A stretch of 34,197 nt of DNA, taken from positions 1 to 34,197 of the IMG/VR virus record IMGVR_UViG_3300025674_000179; one strand, written 5' to 3'. Shown here one piece after another: positions 31,309 to 34,197 of the stretch. Made by a program: the position numbers and the translations under genes. Under the pieces are notes generated by a model. It had not been told where the DNA came from and did not search any database. It saw only the letters and a program-made list of their open reading frames with translations. The stretch comes from a virus. Each line of letters starts with the position of its first letter. The stretch's first letter is position 1.

Positions 31309-32124
31309 GTGGCTAGAAAATTTCGCATTTCTGAAATAAAACCTTTAATTTCAAATTTAGCACAAACCTCACATTATCAGATAATTTTTGGTGGGTTATC
31401 TGGAGATCTTTTACAATATTTACTATTGAGGGGAGTGACACCTTTTTTTGTTTCCGAAAATGCTGGATTGTTGTGTAACTCTACAACATTACCCACTTCA
31501 TCTTTTGCTACTAAAACTGCAGATGGAAATTATACTGGAATTCAAGAATCTTTTGCGACAAGTAGACTTTATAATGATATTTCAATGACTTTTTATGTGG
31601 ATAGTGATTATAAATGTTTAACTTTTCTTGAAACTTGGATGGAATATATTTCAAGTGGTTCTCACAATAATAAAAGTGGAATTCTTCCATCTATTCAACA
31701 AAATAATGGTGGATATTTTATAAGAATGCAATATCCAGAATTTTACAAATCTGATATGACAAGAATTGTAAAATTTGATAGAAATTACGAAAGTGAAATT
31801 GAATATCAATTTATTGGTTTATTTCCTACTTCAATGTCATCAATTCCAGTATCTTATGGTGGGTCAGAAATTTTAAATGTAACAGTTACATTTAAGTATG
31901 ATAGATATGTTTCCGGAAAATCCTTAAGTCTAAATTATTTTATAGGAGATCAGACTAATATTCTACCAAACAAAAGTGAAAGTTCATCAAATCCTGTTCA
32001 AACTCCTCGTACTGGACAGGCTTTAGGTATTCCTGCTGGTGTTGGATTTATAAGAGGAAATAATTTAATACCAACTCCAGGTAATCCAATATATTCAGCA
32101 ACAGGAAGAATTATTTCAAATTAG
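31309..32124 (+). CDS. gp19-like tail tube / baseplate protein
   Basis: 271 residues from GTG 31309; the conserved N-terminus ARKFRISEIKPLISNLAQTS follows at once and no ATG is near. YQIIFGGLSGDLLQYL, LPTSSFATKTADGNYTGIQE, DISMTFYVDSDY and the closing YQFIGLFPTSMSSIPVSYG, LNVTVTFKYDRY fit the T4 gp19 tube fold (PF06841), with about 60 extra residues, Pro/Ser-rich, at the C-terminus. The T4 tube subunit is 163 residues, so this is more likely a tube-like baseplate or hub subunit than the major tube protein. Confidence 0.72.
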   Translation: MARKFRISEIKPLISNLAQTSHYQIIFGGLSGDLLQYLLLRGVTPFFVSENAGLLCNSTTLPTSSFATKTADGNYTGIQESFATSRLYNDISMTFYVDSDYKCLTFLETWMEYISSGSHNNKSGILPSIQQNNGGYFIRMQYPEFYKSDMTRIVKFDRNYESEIEYQFIGLFPTSMSSIPVSYGGSEILNVTVTFKYDRYVSGKSLSLNYFIGDQTNILPNKSESSSNPVQTPRTGQALGIPAGVGFIRGNNLIPTPGNPIYSATGRIISN

Positions 32125-32127
32125 TAA

Positions 32128-32135
32128 TATAAATA
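32128..32135 (+). promoter_or_regulatory. T4-late-like promoter TATAAATA before gp26
   Basis: Exact TATAAATA, 25 bases before ATG 32161. Confidence 0.6.
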
Positions 32136-32160
32136 AATTATGCTGAATTGAATTTGTCAA

Positions 32161-32880
32161 ATGCCATTACCAAGTGTTAATACGCCAACTTATGAATTAG
32201 AAATTCCTTCTCTTAAAAAAGTAATTAAATATAGACCTTTTCTTGTAAGAGAGGAAAAAATTTTAATTATTGCGATGGAAAGTGAAGATCCAAAACAAAT
32301 TGCTGAAGCAGTTAAATCGGTAATTTCAAATTGTATTTTAACCAGAGGAATTAAAGTAGATAAATTATCAACATTTGATATTGAATATCTATTTTTAAAT
32401 ATTCGTGGAAAATCTGTCGGTGAAGATGTAAGTGTTTTAATTACTTGTCCGGATGATGGTGCAACACAAGTTCCGGTGTTGATTAATTTGGATGAAATTA
32501 AAATTAAAGAAAATCCAGAACATAATAGAGATATTAAAATTGATGATACTTTAACTCTTAGAATGAAATACCCTTCTTTGAATGAATTTGTTAAAAATAA
32601 TTTTGTGGAAAGTGAAAAGTCATCAGTAAATGATACATTTGATATGATTTGTTCGTGTATAGATCAAGTATATAATGAAGATGAATCTTGGACTTCTACA
32701 GACGTTACAAAGAAAGAACTAACAGAATTTTTAGATAATCTTACATCAAAACAGTTTAAAGAAATTGAAAAGTTTTTTGAAACAATGCCAAAACTTTCTT
32801 ATGAAATAAAACTTAAAAATCCAAATACTGGAATAGAAAATGAGATAGTATTGGAGGGTCTGACAAGTTTTTTCGCTTAG
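32161..32880 (+). CDS. gp26: gp26-like baseplate hub protein / putative tail assembly chaperone
   Basis: 239 residues. TYELEIPSLKKVIKYRPFLV, EEKILIIAMESEDPKQIAEA, LTRGIKVDKLSTFDIEYLFL and NIRGKSVGEDVSVLITCPDD match the T4 gp26-like base plate family (PF12322). T4 gp26 is counted as a hub subunit or assembly factor. Here the gene ends in T TTT TTC GCT TAG and is followed two bases later by a small ORF in the -1 frame, then a tape-measure-like gene. That order, and the frameshift signals annotated next, suggest it works as a tail assembly chaperone producing a 298-residue extended form. Confidence 0.85.
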   Translation: MPLPSVNTPTYELEIPSLKKVIKYRPFLVREEKILIIAMESEDPKQIAEAVKSVISNCILTRGIKVDKLSTFDIEYLFLNIRGKSVGEDVSVLITCPDDGATQVPVLINLDEIKIKENPEHNRDIKIDDTLTLRMKYPSLNEFVKNNFVESEKSSVNDTFDMICSCIDQVYNEDESWTSTDVTKKELTEFLDNLTSKQFKEIEKFFETMPKLSYEIKLKNPNTGIENEIVLEGLTSFFA

Positions 32881-32907
32881 CGATGGCGCATCAAGATCTT
32901 GCGTCAT
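32853..32907 (+). promoter_or_regulatory. Putative programmed -1 ribosomal frameshift signal
   Basis: Four elements in proper order: Shine-Dalgarno-like GGAGGG (32853-32858); nine bases on, the slippery heptamer TTTTTTC (32868-32874) in zero-frame phase T TTT TTC; the zero-frame stop TAG two codons later (32878-32880); and, after an 8-base spacer, an 8-bp stem ATGGCGCA (32883-32890) / TGCGTCAT (32900-32907) with one G-U pair and a 9-base loop. A slip gives TTT TTT, then CGC TTA GCG ATG, entering the small ORF in frame. Confidence 0.75.
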
Positions 32908-33056
32908 ATTATAAAACTAATTTTTCTTTAGTTCAATTTCATAAGTATTCTATAACTGAACTTGAAAATATGATACCTTGGGAAAGAGAAGTTTATATTG
33001 GTCTTCTTCAACAATATATTGAAGAGGAAAATTTAAAAAATCAACAAAGATCTTAA
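32883..33056 (+). CDS. Small ORF, probable -1 frameshift extension of gp26
   Basis: 57 residues if started at ATG 32883, two bases after the gp26 stop. The sequence NFSLVQFHKYSITELENMIP, WEREVYIGLLQQYIEEENLK resembles the short second half of tail assembly chaperones (the T part of G-T type proteins: a helix with 'MPWxE.....LL..Y'). No good ribosome site at proper spacing: the only GGAGG is 24 bases upstream. Could be made by reinitiation, by frameshifting as a 60-residue extension, or both. Ends just before a late-like box. Confidence 0.8.
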   Translation: MAHQDLASYYKTNFSLVQFHKYSITELENMIPWEREVYIGLLQQYIEEENLKNQQRS

Positions 33057-33062
33057 TAAATA
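33055..33062 (+). promoter_or_regulatory. Late-like promoter box AATAAATA
   Basis: AATAAATA overlapping the small ORF stop, 26 bases before ATG 33089. One mismatch from TATAAATA. Confidence 0.4.
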
Positions 33063-33088
33063 CTATCAATAGAGAAGAAAAAATATGA

Positions 33089-34197
33089 ATGGCTAGTATT
33101 ATTTCACCACTATCAATTCAAAATAAAATTTCCCCAGAGATTTCTACGGAAGTTATTGTAACTCAACAAAACACCATAGTTGCTCTACAAAAACAGATTA
33201 ATAATATACGGTCAGAAGTTGGTATAATTAATTCTGGACTTCAAAATGTATCAAGATTACTTCAAGATGATTCTCTTTCAGAAAGACTAAGATTATTAGA
33301 AGAACAGAAAAAAGAAAAAGAACTTTCAGATTCTCAAACTAGAATTGGAAAAGAAGAAGAAGTTGAGAGAAATTTAGATTCTGCTATATCTAAACCAATT
33401 CAAAGTTTAGAACCAAAATTATCATCCACTTTAAATAATGTATCAAATTCTCTTAAATTATTATTTTTCGGATTTTTAACAAAAGGTGTAATAGAAGGAA
33501 TTAAAAATACTGCCAATTTTGTTATAAAAGGTTTTTCAAATATTAAATCTTTTATAACAAAAACTTTAGGTGTTATTAATGATACTTTTTCTTGGATGAA
33601 AAGGGGATTTACTGGTATTGCAAATTCAATAGGCAATGTTATTAACAAAGTTAAAGGTGTAATTTCAACTCTTATAAAATCTCCATTTAAGTTCATTTCA
33701 GATTTATTTAAAAAAGCTCAAGGAAAGATTGGAAATTCTGGTGCATCTGCTGTAAAATCGGTTGAAAGTTTTTCTGGTGGATTGTTGGATGATATTTTAC
33801 GATCTATAGGTAAAGCATCTAAAGGTGTTAGTAAAATTGTTCCTCCTGCTTTAGGTGGAGGTTTAACTTATTTTATGGATACTGCAATGGGTGAAAGTTC
33901 AGGTAAAGCAGCAGCAGGTGCAGTGGGAGCTGTTGTTGCTGGTGGTATCGGTGCAACTCTCGGTGCTCCTTTTGGTCCAATTGGTTCTTTTGCTGGATCT
34001 GTTGGTTTAGGTATGTTGGGACAAGATGTGGCAAAAAAAGGATTTGATTTTGTTACAGGTGTAGGAAAAAATATAGAAAAAAAATCAGAAGTTTCAACTA
34101 CTCAACAATCACCTATTTTACCTATAACTCCTTCAAAAAATACAAGTACTCAACAATCACCTATTTTACCTATAACTCCTTCAAAAAATACAAGTAC
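33089..34197 (+). CDS. Tape-measure-like virion structural protein (3' partial)
   Basis: Open from ATG 33089 (MASIISPLSIQNKISPE) through the window end, 369 codons so far. The earlier ATG 33085 is closed by TAG after two codons. Order: a ~110-residue coiled coil (IVALQKQINNIRSEVGIINS, RLRLLEEQKKEKELSD); alternating amphipathic and hydrophobic segments (LKLLFFGFLTKGVIEGIKNT); a Gly/Ala-rich membrane-like block near 270-315 (AAAGAVGAVVAGGIGATLGA); then a Pro/Ser/Thr repeat tail. Coiled coil plus hydrophobic blocks directly downstream of a chaperone-type gene pair is typical of tail tape-measure proteins (T4 gp29 equivalent). Family not proven by motif; a baseplate hub protein is the alternative. 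Confidence 0.65.
   Translation, partial: MASIISPLSIQNKISPEISTEVIVTQQNTIVALQKQINNIRSEVGIINSGLQNVSRLLQDDSLSERLRLLEEQKKEKELSDSQTRIGKEEEVERNLDSAISKPIQSLEPKLSSTLNNVSNSLKLLFFGFLTKGVIEGIKNTANFVIKGFSNIKSFITKTLGVINDTFSWMKRGFTGIANSIGNVINKVKGVISTLIKSPFKFISDLFKKAQGKIGNSGASAVKSVESFSGGLLDDILRSIGKASKGVSKIVPPALGGGLTYFMDTAMGESSGKAAAGAVGAVVAGGIGATLGAPFGPIGSFAGSVGLGMLGQDVAKKGFDFVTGVGKNIEKKSEVSTTQQSPILPITPSKNTSTQQSPILPITPSKNTS
34100..34197 (+). repeat. 48-bp coding tandem repeat, at least two copies
   Basis: Two identical 48-bp units, 34100-34147 and 34148-34195, with a third copy's first two bases at the window edge. Each encodes TQQSPILPITPSKNTS. In frame, so the protein stays open. Confidence 0.9.

Noticed and set aside
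32853-32858. GGAGGG as ordinary ribosome site for the ORF at 32883
   Set aside because: It is 24 bases from the ATG, far outside normal spacing, but correctly spaced to stimulate the slippery heptamer.
1-34197. tRNA genes, photosynthesis genes (psbA, hli) and integrase
   Set aside because: I looked for cloverleaf-like and obvious protein matches by eye and saw none; short tRNAs could still be missed without a scanner.

Overview
The window is an AT-rich stretch of a T4-like myovirus genome, most probably a marine cyanophage (Kyanoviridae type) infecting Prochlorococcus or Synechococcus. The virus is recognised from T4 core proteins: gp32, gp33, gp59, gp53, gp48, gp4, a gp19-like protein, gp26 and a tape-measure-like protein. 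The cyanobacterial host is inferred from a DUF1825 protein, a DUF4278 protein behind a glutamine riboswitch, phoH, and the cyanophage-type DUF6433 protein. Coding is tight, with many ATGA and TAATG overlaps and no gene-free stretch above 300 bases. Two promoter styles recur: near-perfect sigma70 promoters (TTGACA-N17-TATAAT) in front of DNA-metabolism genes, and T4-late-like TATAAATA/CTAAATA boxes in front of virion genes.

Layout. (1) 1-2218: the 3' part of a long tail fibre gene, with collagen-like repeats followed by a C-terminal S74 intramolecular chaperone. (2) 2211-5255 and 8884-10029: three paralogous genes for seven-repeat RCC1-like beta-propellers with an invariant framework and variable loops, plus a DUF4376-like protein. 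(3) 5283-20424: a glycan/modification island. It encodes TPR-glycosyltransferase, GT2, GT11, GT25 and exostosin-like domains, FkbM methyltransferases, three 2-oxoglutarate/Fe(II) oxygenase domains, a GH130-like propeller, DUF6165 and a CxxCxxCC protein, nearly all translationally overlapping. (4) 20430-23148: glutaredoxin, a structured leader, small membrane and acidic proteins, and a glutamine-riboswitch operon of three tiny genes bounded by terminators. (5) 23145-28836: nucleotide and DNA metabolism, with thyX, phoH interrupted by a class 3 intein with a LAGLIDADG endonuclease, a PD-(D/E)XK nuclease, gp33, gp59, DUF1825 and gp32. (6) 28875-34197: virion genes. gp53, gp48, an unknown and gp4 lie on the minus strand; a gp19-like protein, gp26, a small ORF and a tape-measure-like gene (cut by the window end) lie on the plus strand.

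How they fit together: the fibre and propellers are probably host-recognition parts at the tail tip. The neighbouring island could glycosylate, methylate or hydroxylate virion proteins or remodel host surface glycan. The riboswitch operon links phage small-protein expression to host glutamine (nitrogen) status. The most striking find is a complete set of programmed -1 frameshift signals at the gp26/small-ORF junction just upstream of the tape-measure-like gene. It is the architecture of tail assembly chaperones (lambda G/GT type) in a T4-like phage. The second is the class 3 (Trp-Cys-Thr) intein inserted in the Walker A loop of PhoH.
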